Shown here: positions 23,095 through 37,178 of the stretch, in pieces
How the letters are laid out: every line of letters starts with the position of its first letter
Numbering within the stretch: the first letter of the stretch is position 1
Assembly (NCBI GenBank): GCA_030272155.1
Contig: CP126193.1
Location: 496,001-560,000 of the forward strand
Source of the DNA: Tetradesmus obliquus
Taxonomy: Eukaryota; Chlorophyta; Chlorophyceae; Sphaeropleales; Scenedesmaceae
DNA length: 64,000 nt
Reading direction: 5' to 3'
Notes under the pieces: generated by a model
What the model was told of the DNA's origin: nothing
Database searches by the model: none
The model's input: only the letters and a program-made list of their open reading frames with translations
Made by a program: the position numbers and the translations under genes

Positions 23095-26000
23095 GGCACC
23101 ACAGGTGCCGCACCGGCTGTCACCATGTACGCATTGTATGCTGTTTCTTGTAGATTGAGGAGTACTTTGCTGCCAAGAGCTGCCTTGTGTCTCAGGCGCC
23201 CGAAGCGGTGCCGGGAAAAACCCAACAGGAGGGAGTGCTATGCCACTTTCTTCTGATGCGCTTGCATGCAAAGATGTTTTTGCGGCGATCCTGCACGCAT
23301 GTGGCGCAGCTGGCCTGTTGTGACGGCTGGCTGCATTCTTGATGGTTTGATATATGGTCAACAGCAGCATCTTGGCCATCTAGTTGCATGATTCGTGTAA
23401 GTCGTCGCCTTCCTGGTGTTGTGCATGGCGCAACTTGCACGCATGTGGCACTCTAACCCAGCATGCTGTGATCAGCCCAGACAACAAAAGTGCCTGCATT
23501 ATGGGGTGGCCGTGCTCCCAATGTGCTGAGCATCTTTTTATCTAAACACCTTCATGCAGAGCGCTGTTACGGCACCGCTGTGCGTTTGCCACACACAAAA
23601 GGGCGTGCTTCACTCCTTCTTCATGGAATTTGCAGTCTGAAATAGCACATAAAGCTTCTGCCTGTGCCTGCCTCCTGCCAATGTGTAGCTGCCACGTGAT
23701 GGCTGAGACTGCAATTGGCGAATGGTTTGCGCAGCATCAATAACTGCACAGTTGTGTTCTCTGCTACTTTGATGGATACTCCTGGCTGTGTGCACTGGGC
23801 ATATGCTGCTCAGGCATGTTCAACATGTGCACAGATGCAGCACAGAACAGGTACATGCTAACACAGTGCAGTCTCAGGGGTTGTGCTGCAAGAACTGTGT
23901 GGCTTTCTGCTGGTTGGTGTAGTTGTTGTCTGGCTGCACAGTGCATCTGATACCTGGTGCATCCTGCTAGGTGTGCGCACATCAGAAGCCCAAGAGCCTG
24001 CTGCAGCAGTGCTGGTTGCTAGGTGCAGCTGCAACGTCATACACAAGTGCACCCATGCTTGTCCAGCAACGCCATTTCAGAGGTCGTGGTTGCTACTGCA
24101 CTGTATGCGTGGCTCAACCCTTTTGATGCTAGTGTTTTTTGCTGCAGTTTCACTTGCATGCCACACAAAATTGCTGCCAGCAGGAAAGCATAGGGCAAGT
24201 TCCCGTGTGCTGCAGTCAGCATGGTTGCTGTCATGCTTTTTGCACACAAGCAGCATGGCTGAACTGCACTAGTAGCATATTTAGTACCTGACATGGTGTG
24301 AAGCTGTGTGAGCCCGCGCCTCTGCTGGCACAGATAAATTTTGCAAGCGACCAGCATGGTCGCAAAATGAACATGGTTTCTTCAATCAACACGGGTGGCA
24401 GCCTGGCAATGCGCATGCAGCACATGGTTTACGCCTGCAGCTTTGTCGGACAGCTGCATCCACGCATCGTCTTCTGTTGCCACGCCACACTTTATGCTGC
24501 CGTGCTGTTGATTTGCAGGAAACACCGACGCTGTCATGCTCACAGTGTGCTAGTAACCCATCGCCACAGTTTGTTGCATTGAGCTTTGGAAAACCACATT
24601 GCTGCGGCTGCCTGCACTCTGCAAACATGTCATTTGGTGCCGGACAGTGGCTGCTGCGGCTTGCTTTGCGTCAGCACAATGCTGGTGACGACAGACAGTT
24701 TGCGTATGACATGGATTGCTCAACTCTTGTCTGCTGTTGTGAGTTTACATGCGAATCCTTGACACAAACCTTGTGTTGCTGGTGTCTGCACAGGACATGG
24801 TCACCAGACGCATGTGCAGGATACTAGCAACTTCATTGTTAAAGGAATGCGACTTCGACTGCATGCCTACGCTTTGTGGACTTTGGTAGAAGGCCTCAGC
24901 CACCTTGCACGTCAGCAGGTCACCAGTGTGTGTTCTGTAGCTGCAAAATGCACTTGGTAGACTGCTGTGTGCCGCTTGTTGTGCCTCATTTATGAGCCTG
25001 GGAACAGGCTCCACAGCAGCATCATGTGCTGGGACGACCCACACACGCATTCAACACGCACTGCAATGCACAGCTGCTGGCTCACTCTGCAGAGCTGTAG
25101 TGCGCAACAGCCGCGCTTCTTGTGCAGTGAACGACGTGGCTTTGATGTGTGTGAGCGTGCAAGGATTGTGTTGCATCCACTGCTCAAGGGAAGTGAACGC
25201 AGCACGGCTGCCCAGCCAGCGATCCAGTCTGCGGGGAGGAGAATTGATAGCCAAATTTCTGTTTTACAGTGAGGAACTGAGCTTGTCTTCAAAGTTGTGT
25301 GTTGTTGGCGGAGCCTTGGAGCGCTTGAAATGAACACAGCTGGTTGTGTAATGCATGCATGCAGAGTTTTGGTGAAGGTTGGTGCCATGGCCGCCACACA
25401 AACTGCGCTCTGGGCAGTGCTGTTTGTAAAGCACTGCTGGCCACGTGTTGCTGCAGCCAGCCACATGACATCTTTGACTGCAGGATGCTGCTGCCCGCAG
25501 ACACGCCTGCTTTGCCGCCTTCAAAGTGCAGGGGTGACCAGCCACCCTTTCTCTGCCAGAGTCCAAACGTTTTGGGGCAGCTCCTGGCTTGCCAAACGAT
25601 TTGGGGCAGCTCCTGGCTTGCCACATGTCTCTGTTTACACACCATGCACAAGCGCACTAGTGGTATTAGGACTGGTGTGTTGCACAGCATACTGCACTTG
25701 CGGCCCAGCCAGCAGCCTCATTTTGCAGTGTGCTGCACAGCTGCTGGTGCATGGCGGCATGACGCTTGACAGCTGCCACATCTATGGCAGGTTGCCGTTG
25801 GCTTTTCTGCAGCAGCGCTAATGCGCGCACGGACAGATGCAGCAGTCGCATTGCTAAAAAGAAGGGTTCCTTTACATTGCTCTGTGCGCTTTTAGACCCC
25901 CTCAACGCACTTTGGCATGGCATGGCATGACGTGCTGTTGCAGCTGCCAGGGTGTGGCACAGCTGTCAACAGCACCACGCTTGCAGAGTTGCAAAGCCTA

Positions 26001-29000
26001 ACATGCCGCTTTGAGAAGAAGCATCCAGCCCTGACAGCCCTTGACTGCAGGGCTCCGTTGAGCCATATGTCATGATGCTTCGTCTCTGGCACCATTTGAG
26101 GTGGAGCAGGCCTGGTAGACTGCCAGGTCGACTGCTAGATTTTTCTTGAAAGACCGTTGAACATCTTGCTAGCCAACAAAATGTGAAGGCCACCAGCATG
26201 GCGTGTAACAAGGCAATGAAGTTGATTACAAAGCTGTTAGTAGCGCACCTGTGTTTTGTATCGTGTACAGTGGCTACGAACGGACTGCTGGCAGAGTTCC
26301 TCTTTGCTGCAGTCATCAGTGATGACTCATCACCAACATTGCCACCATAAGTCATGGTATATAAGGGTTGGAACGTGCATGCAGGTCAATCATTGCAAGC
26401 GTATGCAGCATAATGCGTACTCACATATGGTGCGCTGTCAGCTTTGGGCTGTTCTGTTTCAACGTATGTTACCAACCACATTTTGAAAGCCATAGCAGCG
26501 ACGGTGTGTTCAAAAAGTGAGGGTGTTACATCTTGGCCAGCCAAACCGGATGGGCACTAACGGCGCCGTTTTATTGCATAGTCCAAAACACCTGCAGCCA
26601 CGAGAATGAAAAGCAGCAAAACGGGAGCTGCAGACAGCAATCAGCGCAACAAGTGCGGCATGTAAACAGACTAGGGGTTAACCCCTACTTGCTCCTGCAG
26701 GACCCACTTAGGGTATGCATGCACTGCGCATACTGCAGCAGTCTTGGTGCCAACAGCAGCAGCAGCAGCAGCGCCTCAGAGCAGGGGTCAGTGTTGGGCA
26801 GCCGCCTCCCAGCAGGCTGGCAAACGCTGCTGCATTCCACTAGTTGTTTTTGGAGCTCAAGCAACCTTCAATGTGGCCACCAGTGCATCTGGCATTGCAA
26901 CCACGTGCAATGCAGCCATGAGTTGGCCTTCATCTTTCTGTACAAGCAGACGACCCAAGCTTTCGTCATGCAAAGGTCCTCCCATGCAGTGCGATGGCAG
27001 CCATTGTAGGCTCTCCTTTGATTGCCAGCTGCCAAAGAAGTCACAACCCACAGCTGGGACGCCGACGAAAAAGCCCTGCAACCGCATGCATGCAGTTTGT
27101 AGCATAGCCACAAGTTCTAGTGATCACGTGCAGCATGCGCATCCACGTTGTCCATCAAAACAGTTCATGCGTTCTTGCAGCCGTGCACAGCCACATGGCG
27201 ATCAACACCCATCCAACCAAGTGGCCCAACCTTTAACAACCGTCTCACAGAGTCCGCTGCGAGCCAGTAGGGGCTCCACGCAACCAAGCGAAGCCAAAAA
27301 ACAGTGCAGCAGGGCTGCGCGTGCTGTGCAATGCTAAACCCACAAGCTGGGTGCTGCTGCCGACCATCAGCGGCTCCTAAAAAAGAAGAAAAACACACAG
27401 AAAAAACACAAATGTCAGCAGCCACCAGGCCATCAAACAACCTGCCTTGCCTGCGACATTGTGCCTGCTTCGTTTTGTCGGAAGTCGGCAGTTGGTAAGC
27501 CTCCATGTGTTGTTCTAATGCATTTGACAGCAGTGCACGCCGCAGTGGCGTCCCATGCGCATGGCTGCAGACAGCTGGAGCACACACACAAAACAGTTGC
27601 AAATCTACTGCACACCCGCAACGCGACAAACACAGCAACCCAGGCTCTGAGAGACGCACCAAGCCAAGCGGAAAGGCAGCCCCGACAAGTGTGACGGTCA
27701 ACCCTGCAGTGTTTGTTATGTGTGGCAATCATGCCGTGCTATGGACAGCGCCAAGAGCAGAACCAGCCACCCCTGATAGGCCGCCTCCTACCACAGATCA
27801 CACAACACGCACTGCAGTACAGCTTTGCACCTTGGCAGCATAAGGGCTCCCTGTGCACGATCAGCAGCAAGGCACAGCTGCGCACCGTGGTTTGAAGCAG
27901 AGCAGGAGCCAGCTGCTGCTGGGTGCATTGCTGCCTGAGGCAAAATCCATGCAACAAACATGTGTGCGTGTGTGTTCACCAGTCACCTTGAGCGCTGCAG
28001 AGACCGCTTCTGGGGGTCTCTTCAAGCGAGCATGCAGCATCCTCCACAACAACATTTGGCATGGAATGCACGCCCCGGCCCATATACAAAGTCCCTGCTG
28101 CGAGTAAATGATGCTCAACAGAGGTACATGCTGCTACATCCGGCACTTCACAAACTCACCGGTACGTTCACGGTGTTCGTAACAAGAAAGCAGATCAGCA
28201 TGCCGAGCAGCACCCACATCCAGGGAGATGTTGTGTTTTTGTGGTTCTGTGGCATGCACAGAGGCGCACGCCGCTCGCTGGTGAGGTGCAATACTGAGTT
28301 GATCACACCAATGTGACAGGAAGTAAGGGCGTTGCGGTTGGCAGGGGTGGTTGATGCATGCACTTGGATCATGCACAAGTGGAAGTGGGCCGCGCGTGGC
28401 AAAACTGAAAATGTGACGTCATGCTGTGTGTCTCCTCCACCAAACAAGAGTGCAAGTAAGCTGGGAACCTCAGACGCTCTGCAGAAACTATGGTGCGAAG
28501 TGCTGCTGCTGCGTCAGACTTGGCGGGGGCGGAGGGTTTTGCGTGCACCACAGCACCACCACCACAATCAACGTCAAGCGTAATAGCAGCGCACCCCATA
28601 CTGTGCCACACTCTTGCAGATTTATGGCGCAAGCCGAAGGAGTGCTCAAGCAATGGCACTGACACACGACATGAAGTAACACGCCAGTGCAGTGAGCACC
28701 CCGCTTATTTTTTTGATGCCAACCGCCGCGCACACAGGCACCGCTGGTGCCATTGAAAACCCGAAATGGTCGCAGCCCTGTACACCAGAAACCCTGATTC
28801 TGGCCGCAGACGCCATGCTGCACCAACCAAGCGCAGCGCAACCCTGCTGCTGGATTATGCGAGATCAGCCTGCTGCTCCTGTCACTGCCACTTTGTTGTT
28901 GAGCCCTGCAGATGGTTCTTGATACCTTCGGCAGCATGGACAAGGCATGCAGCATGATGCTGGTATGAGCGAGCCTTGCCCAAAACCCCTTGCGACACAA

Positions 29001-30970
29001 TCAGACACGCCACCACCCACAATGTTCCACAGCAGCCCACGCTGTATGCTGTGCTGCGGCAAGTTGAGCAGCTCTAGCAGGAAAAACCAAACCACACAGT
29101 CGAACCAGCTGCACCTGTACAGCACCCATACTACCCCCATAGCCTCGTATGTTGCTGACCATGGCTCCAAACTGTACATATCCTGTTATGATGTGCAATG
29201 AGAACCTGCCTTATGTAAGGATGCCCTGCACATGCCACCAAGGAGTTTGCCACCAGTTGGGCATTTGCCATGGTTGCGCCACATGTGCACAGCCTCCTGT
29301 TCGTTGACACCTGATGATCTATCCCTGCTAACACATAAACCACATGACACCAAGTGCCAACCCCGCGCAGATTTGGCAGTGCACATCCCACCTGCGCTGG
29401 CGGCACCTGCGGCTGTCAGCCATGCAAAGGAGTGCGCCGCGCTGCGTGGGCTTGCGCCAACACTGTAGATCATCATCATCATTATCATCATCATCATCAG
29501 GCTAGTGCTGAACATCATCATTTTGTTGGCGGTGCAACCCTCCCAATGCTAACGCTTTCTCCCTGTTAAAAACACCCCTAAATGCCAACCCTTCCCAGCA
29601 GCCACAGCATGACTCCTGGGTGCTGAAGCTACAACAGCATGCCTCAACCTATTCCTGTTGGCAAGCTTTCAGCAGGCATTCAGAGCCGAATGACCTCAGC
29701 CGAGCATCATGCAAGCTGCACCTCCCACCCAAAACTGCAACAAGGCACTGGCAACATGCACACTGCAGGATCCAAGTGCCCCCAGCAGAGTGGTGGTGCT
29801 AGCTTGCATATCCGCACCATTGTCTTTGTGCAGTGGTGCCCGCCCCCACTTTTGATGTTTATTTGAGCCACAGCCTCTGCCTTGGCAAAAACACCGCGGC
29901 TGACAGCACCGCCACACTATGTATTGGGCGTCTGTCATTGCGGGCGCAAAACACAGGCATGTTGTTGGCAGTTTGAAAAAAACCATTGCTGCAAGCAGCT
30001 ACGCAGATTCAGCAGGAAGCCACAATGGAGCCAAGCTAGGCATGCATCGCCCTGCAGCACCTGCAGGCAGCGCTGCACAGCCCACACAGGCCTCACCAGG
30101 CTTCAGCAAAAGCCACAATGTCTACACATGGAGCCAAGCTAGGCACGCATCAATCTTCAACACGTGCGCTGCGCAGGCCACACAGGCCTTGCCAGCAGGC
30201 GAGATGCCACGCATGCGCAGCCACATCTGTCCATGCCAAAGGGCATTGAAATCACACCGGGATTCAGCTGACCCCTCCACACGCATCTTCCCTTGAACCG
30301 CAATGCAGAGATGTTTGTCAATGCTGGTCGAAAAAGCTAAACGAGCGCCTATGCCACGTTTGAAAGAGTTTGCGACAGCAGCACTGCCTCGCATAGTTTA
30401 GTTGGTCTCTGCTCACAGCGGTATGCAAGAGGCAGCAACGTCTGCTGGAGCTAGCACATCTATGCATGCAACTTGCTGGCATCTCTTCGTGCAACCTGTC
30501 CAGAATGCATGACGTGTCAGCATAGTATGTATGTGCCAACAGCATGACCTCTGCAGGCGACACCCCACCAAAACAAGACACAAGAAGCAGCAACAACTGT
30601 TACGTGAGTCTGCAGAATGTAACCGAAGTCGGTGCCTAGCAGTACCAGGCCCATATTATGCAACACACTCGCTCATACGTACGCCACTGCTGCGCATTTC
30701 CGTTCACCAGCTGAACGGCGCCGCTGTATTGAACACAGCAAACCTGCGCTTTGCTCGCAGCAGCTGGCTTGCTTGCCATCAGCTTCTTCCGGGAGACACA
30801 CTGCACAGCATCAAACCGACTGCTGCAGCAGTGCACATATACACACACACAGCAACACACAGCATGGCACACAGCACCTAGCATTGTCAGCCCTGCCATC
30901 CTGCTGGCAGCTGTTATTCATGCCGCCACACCCAGCACTGTCCAAGGTTGTTATCTGTCCTGCAAAGCAG
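23095..30970. other. Long stretch with no recognised gene
   Basis: Nearly 8 kb in which I found no recognisable domain or convincing exon on either strand. Open frames up to about 197 codons (for example 26744-27337, plus) have low-complexity, non-family composition. Notable only: a small duplication at 25560-25620, a 16-bp perfect palindrome at 26672-26687 and an (ATC)n run near 29469-29501. A rapidly evolving or non-coding gene could be missed. Confidence 0.5.
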
Positions 30971-33039
30971 TCATGCCTCCTGCAGCAGCCCCAGCATGAG
31001 CTGCATGTCCTCCATCTGCGACTGCAGCACCTGCAGCCTGCTCTGCAGCCGCGACATCATCTCAGAGCGGTGAGAGCCGCCACGGCCAGCAGTGGTGCCG
31101 CCGGAAGCGGCAGACGAAGGCGGCGCACGCAGCGCGCCCTGCTGCTGCTGCTGCTGGGGTGCGCTGAAGGCAGCAGGCGATGGCAGGCTGGTGCCACATG
31201 CAGCTGCTGGCACCCACACGCCAGCAGCAGCAGGAGTGCTGTTGCCTGCACAGCCTGCTGCCATGCCAGCAGCAGCAACCGGGTTGCTACAGTTGCGGTG
31301 GGCGGGCAGCATTGTGCAGCTAGCTTGCTGCTGCTGCATTGGTTGTGGTGATTGACGCGGCGGCTGCATTGGCTGTGGCTGCTGGTACTGCACAGCATGG
31401 TCGACACGTGTCGCCTGCTGCTGCTGCTGCTGCTGCTCCTGCTGCTGCTCCTGCTGCTGCTGCTGATGCTGCGGCACAGGTGCGTGGTGCCATGTGAAAT
31501 GGGCTGGCGCTGGGGCCGGCACTGAGGCCGGCACTGCCGGCAGCGGCGTGGCGCTGTTGCTGTCATTCACAATCACGCCCGCTGCTGCCAGCTCCTGCAG
31601 CATGAACTGCTCCAGCTCCAGCACAGCCTGGTCTGCCATGCCGCTGCTGCTGTAGCTGCCACTGCCAGGGCTGCTCAGGCCGGCAGCAGCTGCAGCAGCC
31701 AGGCGCTGCGTGCATGGCAGCTGGCGCTGCTGCTGCTGCTGCTGCACTGGAACCTGCTGTTGCAGGTATGTTGTGCAGGCTGGAGGGGAGCCCAGGCTGC
31801 CTGGCGCCATCATTGCTGCAAAGCTGCCGCCACAGAACAGCGCTGCCGGTGCTGCTGCTGCTCCCGCTGCTGCAGCAGCAGTGCAGCTGGACGAGGCAGG
31901 ACTCACCAGAGACTCGTGGCTGCTGCCATCATGTGCCGCTGCCGCTGCTGCTGCTGTTGCTGCTGCTGCGGCTGGCCCTGCCTGTTCTGCTGCTGGCACC
32001 TCCAGCCAGCCGCTGTTGTTTGGCAGCACCAACCCCGCAGCAGTGCTGCCCCAGGCGGCTGCCTCAGCCGCAGCCAGTTCACAAAGCTCTGGCACAGGCC
32101 CCGCAGCAGCAGCATATGCTGCATCCCAGCCGCCGGCCTGTGTCAGGCCGCCGAACGCCGCTGCTGCGGCCGCTGCAGTGTCAATTGCTGCCCAGTCGTA
32201 TGGCAGCGGCCACGGTGCGCTGTGGCCGGTGGCGTCGCTGCTGCTGGTGTGCGGCTTGCGCCTACGCTTGGGGCGCTGCTCGCTCTCAGCTGGGGTGTGC
32301 TTCACGCGCCTGCTGAGGCTGTCCCTGCAGCTGCGCTTGGTGAAGTCGAACAGTGAGAGCGGCTCCAGCACGCCGCACTGCTGGCAGAAGCGCATGATTT
32401 GGTTGCGCACAGGGATGATATCCGCCTGCAACACGCAAGTGGAAGGACAAAGCAAGGGTGAAATCAGCGTGCAAGCAGGGGCAGTGCACACTCCTGACTA
32501 GTGTTCGAAGCAAAATCAGCAAGGAAGAGCAGCTGGCATTGCGCGCAGGGTCACCCAGTCCTGACAGCAGTAGTCTGCGGCATGCCATGTTATCGTGCGG
32601 ACTGAGCAGTCTGCGCAATGTTTGCCTGCTGGGCTGCTCCAAGGCAACTCTGCTGTCAATGATGTACACTTCGTACGGGTGTAGCTTTACCTTCATGTGT
32701 ATGGGGCAGATTCTCTTCACACTGCAGTAGGGCTTGCCGATTGCCTCCAGGTCAGCAGTGCAGCCTGGCACCTGTGAGCAATGCAACAAAAACATGAGTG
32801 CACAGGATACAAAACCGGCGCAGCGCGCTTTGTTTACAAAGCAATTGCGCCAAACATGCTGTACACACTGTGCTAGCATGTGGATCAGCCACCGTGCAGG
32901 CACACCGAACGCGATGCTGCTGTGGTGCATCGCTCACCTGGCACACGCGCTTGGGCCTTGGCTTGCACAAATGCTTCTGAGATATGCGCTGACTCTCGTC
33001 ATCGCTGGCCCATTCTGAGCTGTCGTAAGAGGGCTCCAT
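30971..33039 (-). CDS. SBP-box transcription factor with variant second zinc site (copy 1)
   Basis: SBP proteins are nuclear DNA-binding factors of plants and green algae that recognise GTAC-core sites. Three exons join in frame into 545 aa: 33039-32938, 32771-32691 and 32425-30971. The SBP domain spans about residues 32-103. Zinc site 1 is C33, C38, C56, H59. In site 2, C75, C78 and C94 are present but the usual His in FCQQCSRFHAL is Glu82 (FCQQCGVLEPL). Basic runs (KRSC, SRRVK, RPKRRRK) fit the bipartite nuclear signal. The rest is Ala/Gln-rich with poly-Q. The conserved LELEQFMLQELAAAGV segment may be an interaction motif, and the last about 29 residues (RLQSRLQVLQSQMEDMQ) suggest a short coiled coil. 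It is divergently arranged with a damaged paralog at 35732. Confidence 0.92.
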
Positions 33040-35731
33040 GCCCAGCTAGCGCCTGATGGCACTGTGTTCTGCGGGGGCACAGAGGACGGGCAGATCAGCC
33101 GTGAATACCATAGACAAACAACTTAAGCATTCCGTTGCGCATGCAGGAGGGCTACAGCTGCCGTGTTGAAGTGAGCAGGGTGCATGATTCTGACGAAGGC
33201 AGAGGGCGGTGCTTCAGCCCATACTAGGGCCTAAACCGACCTACGTCTGTTAAAATTTGATGGACCGGCAAGGACTGTGCTGGAGGGTCCTCAGGATGGT
33301 AGCTCGAGCTGGCTGTGAGGCTGAACGTTCGTAGCTTGCACAGCTTCCTCTAGATAGAAACAAAAAGTCCATACACGTCAGAATGAATAGGACACCGCAG
33401 CGTGTATCTGAAGGCAGAGCTCCTTATCAATTTTCCATGTTGTACGCGGGCGCCATGGTCCGTGTAAGCTATATCAGGCTCTAATAACATCCACTACACG
33501 TAGGAGTCTCAACAGCGTGCGCTCGGACACGCACACCGGCTTTCGGCAGATTGCCCTGCCAGGTCGAGGTCTCAGGGGTGGTCCTGCGAACTGACATGCA
33601 GAAGCAAAGGGTTACACCGGGAATCTGGAAGCAGATAATTCACAAGTCGCATAAATGTGGTTTTTCTGGACATGGCTCATTATTTTGATGGTCTGATGAA
33701 GCATGCGCCGCTGTTCGTACTTTGTATTGTAGATCGAGCAACCAGCGCAATCAACTGTCGATGCGTATGCCAGGCAACGACACTTGCACGCATTGCTTAT
33801 CTTTCGATACATCTGTGTGTAAGTATGCATTTGGGCATGTGCATGTCCAGCCGTTTGGCACCTGTTTCACAAGTCCAGCCAGCTGCAGCTCTTTGTGCAT
33901 GATGCGTTTGCTGTTTGGTGTTTACAGTCGTGTCCTGCAAGCCTTCACATGCATGCACATTGTGCAGTGACAGCAGGCAGTGGCCAGTCACCAGTGCCGA
34001 GGGCGACCACCATCGAGGTGTTCTTGACTGCAGCTTTACTGTGGCGTCGAGATACGCATATAGTGCTTTTGTTACAGCTTTTCTGGTGCTGTAACACGTG
34101 TCCAGTTGCACGTCCAGTGCTCGTCCAGTTTGACGTCCAGTCTGCCTCCTCGACGTCCAGTGCACAACTGGACGTGCTCACGTCCAGTCGCAACTCGACG
34201 AGCCACATGTCACGTCCAGTTGCATGATGTGCAACTGGACGTGCCTTGACTTGCATCTTGATTGTCTGGTGATCATAGTGCTGCCAGGCTGGCATGACCG
34301 TCAGGTGACCTGAGGGCGGTCTCTCAGCCACGAGACCTCCGCCACGGCTGCAGTGCGGCGAGATTTTCTGGTGCATATGGTGGTGCAGTACTGTTCAGCG
34401 GTGTTCGTTGCCACAGGTGTGTGCACTGGACCCGATAATGTGCCCACACGTAACCAGTCAATTACCCAGTGCGTGCCAACAGGTGTGTACATCGGGCCCT
34501 TTAATGCACCTGAAGTTGCTGAAATAGGTTTTAAACACAAGTCGGACAAGTGCAGCGCTGACCTCCAGCACGGCGCGTCACCTTAGGGCTGCCTGCGGTC
34601 ATCATTAGCGGGGAGAGCTATCTGCAATGACAGATGTGCAAGAGCAAGATCGTATAATCTCGAACTTGTTAGACATGCTTTTGCATTGACGGACACGTGA
34701 GAGTCTGCCAAGTATCAAGCGTCGTATGCCTGCTTCTATTCTCTTCTAGCAAGCTTCCCCGTCGTCGCATATGATTGTGGTCCACATCACAAAGTGAGGC
34801 GTAGACATGTTTTGCTGTTATGCGAACGTAAGGGGCTTAGATTTCACGATCTTGGACCAACAGTGAAAGTTTACTCTTGACGGTGACGCGCTGCCAGACA
34901 CACCACAACAGGCATTTCAAAGGCAAATCATTAGGTTTGAGGCTAGAGCTCCAGCTGAAAGCAAACTGGCTGAGCGACATTGCACCAGCTTGGCAGCGCG
35001 CTCATTCTCTGATTGCAGCTTCGATCTGCCATCAGTGTACCCGTAAGTTCAATATGTTATTTCTGTTGACAATTATTGCCATGCTGGCCAGCCTGAGCGC
35101 AGCTCAGCTGCGCCTCAAGCCAGCAGCTGCTGCACGCACATAACTTCATGGAGATTACTGCAGTGGCATAGCGACAACGATCAGTGTGTACTGTCCAGTC
35201 TACAGCCCTTGGTTAGTATAGCATAGCTTTTAGACTGCCATTCATCGCCGAATTTCCCTGCTGCGTGCACGCAGTGACGTTGTCCTCTTCTCGCCTCATC
35301 CGGCAGCAGGCGTTCGCAACGCTTGATGGAGCTGATGGACATAACAAGCGATTGTTAGCCTTGTAGCAGCAGTGGTATCGCACACCGAGTACAGCTCAAG
35401 CGTATGTGCCAGGTGAGCGGCTTGCGCGGCAGCCCAGGACGCTGTGCAACCAGGATGCTTTGGCGTATTTCGAAATACGAGCCCTGGCTCTGCTGAGCAA
35501 GTGGCGTAATGAACGCGCTCAGTGAAGGCCTGCTCTTGCACCGTGGCGCTCCGTTGCACGCGATCATGCACCATGCAATGCCCTGTACAGAAACTTTATG
35601 ATGAACGAGTAAACTGGTGTTTCTGTTACGGGGTTGTGATGCGCTGGAGGCGTGTGCAGATCACATCTGTCAGCTGCAGACCACATCCTGTGTCCTGCAT
35701 CTTTGAGTGTTCTCTGTGTGCTACGCTGCAG
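33040..35731. other. Intergenic region between divergent SBP genes
   Basis: This should contain the promoters of both SBP copies, but I see no standard core element I can support. The clearest structure is a cluster of CGTCCAGT motifs at 34097-34243 (separate entry). No coding frame is convincing. Bases 35645-35662 resemble the end of SBP copy 1 exon 1 (GGCGTGTGCAG), but the expected GT donor is absent. Confidence 0.5.
34097..34243. repeat. Cluster of CGTCCAGT motifs with a 14-bp hairpin
   Basis: Within about 145 bp, GTCCAGT occurs about seven times directly and twice inverted, mostly as CGTCCAGT. The last direct and inverted copies form a perfect 14-bp inverted repeat (34211-34224 with 34230-34243) around a 5-base loop. 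It could be a regulatory site cluster or a structured RNA; the function is unknown. Confidence 0.85.
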
Positions 35732-37137
35732 GTGCCTGGCTGCACTGCTGACCTGGCAGTGATCGGCAAATCCTACTGCTACGTGAAGCGCATCAGCCCC
35801 ATCCACATGAAGGTGGGACAGTAATCCTGGCAGTGTGCGCATGCAACATGCATGCACGGGCGGCAGTGTGTGCAGGCAGCTCAGCCAATGCCACTGCCAT
35901 GAGAGTTGCACCCCCATAGCCGAGCAAGATACCAGGACCAACAAACACTGCAAGCGGCCCCTGCTTTGAAAACACTGCAGTAAGATGTTGCAGCCTGAGC
36001 TGCAGCCTGGCCTGCAGCCTGCTCCGTCAGCATTGCTGCAAGGTTGCCGCAAGTATCGATGCCTGCAACAAGCAGCGGAGGTCACGTTCTGCTTCACCAA
36101 ACTGCAACCGCGTGCTCCATCATCAAAAAAGCCGTGTGACATGGGTGTTTTGCGATTCGTTATTCAGGCCGACATCATCCCCTGCGGCGGAGACGTCATG
36201 CGCTACTGCCAGCAGTGCGGCGTGCTGGAGCCGCTGTCACTCTTCGACTTCACCAAGCGCAGCTGCAGGGACAGCCTCAGCAGGCGCGTGAAGCGGCCCG
36301 TGCCTGCCGCAGCAGCTCCCAAGCGCAAGCGCCAGAGCCGCAGCCAGCGCCACAGCAGCAGCAATGCACCCAGCAACGCCGGCGAGTGGGCAGCGCCGCT
36401 TGCCTGGGCTGCATCCAACACAGCAGCGGGCGCAGCAGCAGCGTTTTTGGCTGCACGGCAGACATGCCGTGGGATGCAGATACAGCACTGTACGCTGCTG
36501 CAGCGGAGCCTCTGCCGCAGGGCAGTGGCTTAGCCGGAATCGATGCAGCGACCTGGGGCAGTGCTGCTGCTGCTGGCGTGGCGTTTCCTAACAGCACATG
36601 GCTGGAGCTGCCAGCAGCAGAGCAGCCAGCAGCTGCCACAGCAGCAGCAGCAGCAGCAGCAGCATGTGGCGGCAGCCCTGCATCATCCAGCTGCACTCCA
36701 GCAGCAGCAGCAGCAGCAGAGCCAGCAGCATGCGATGGATGGATGAACGTCATGCCAGCATCAGCAGGCGGCGGTGGCTTCTGCGCGCCAACAGTACACG
36801 CACCACAGGCTGTCTGTGCCAACCCAAACGGCTTCACGGCCGAGTTGGCTTGCTCGATGCGGCAGCAGCAGCAGCAGCAGCGCCAGCCGCCATGCGCACA
36901 GGACCTGGCTGCTGGGCTGAGCAGCCGTGGCAGTGGCAGCTACAGCAGCAGCGGCATGGCAGACCAGGCTGTGCTGGAGCTGGAGCAGTTCATGCTGCAG
37001 GAGCTGGCAGCAGCAGGCGTGATTGTGAATGACAGCAACAGCGCCACACCGCTGCCGGCAGTGCCGGCCCCAGTGCTGGCCCCAGCGCCGGATCAGCCTC
37101 AGACAGTCTGGCACAATGCACAAGGGCCGTACCAGCC

Positions 37138-37178
<41 letters not shown>

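Noticed and set aside
22886..23379. Minus-strand frames with poly-Ser or poly-Gln opposite the last oxidase exon
   Set aside because: They are antisense translations of CTG tracts; the plus strand encodes the conserved HCHLLEHED end of the oxidase.
26744..27337. A 197-codon plus-strand frame in the gene-free region
   Set aside because: Composition is typical of translated non-coding TGC/GCA-rich DNA, no domain, and the opposite strand is open over the same span.
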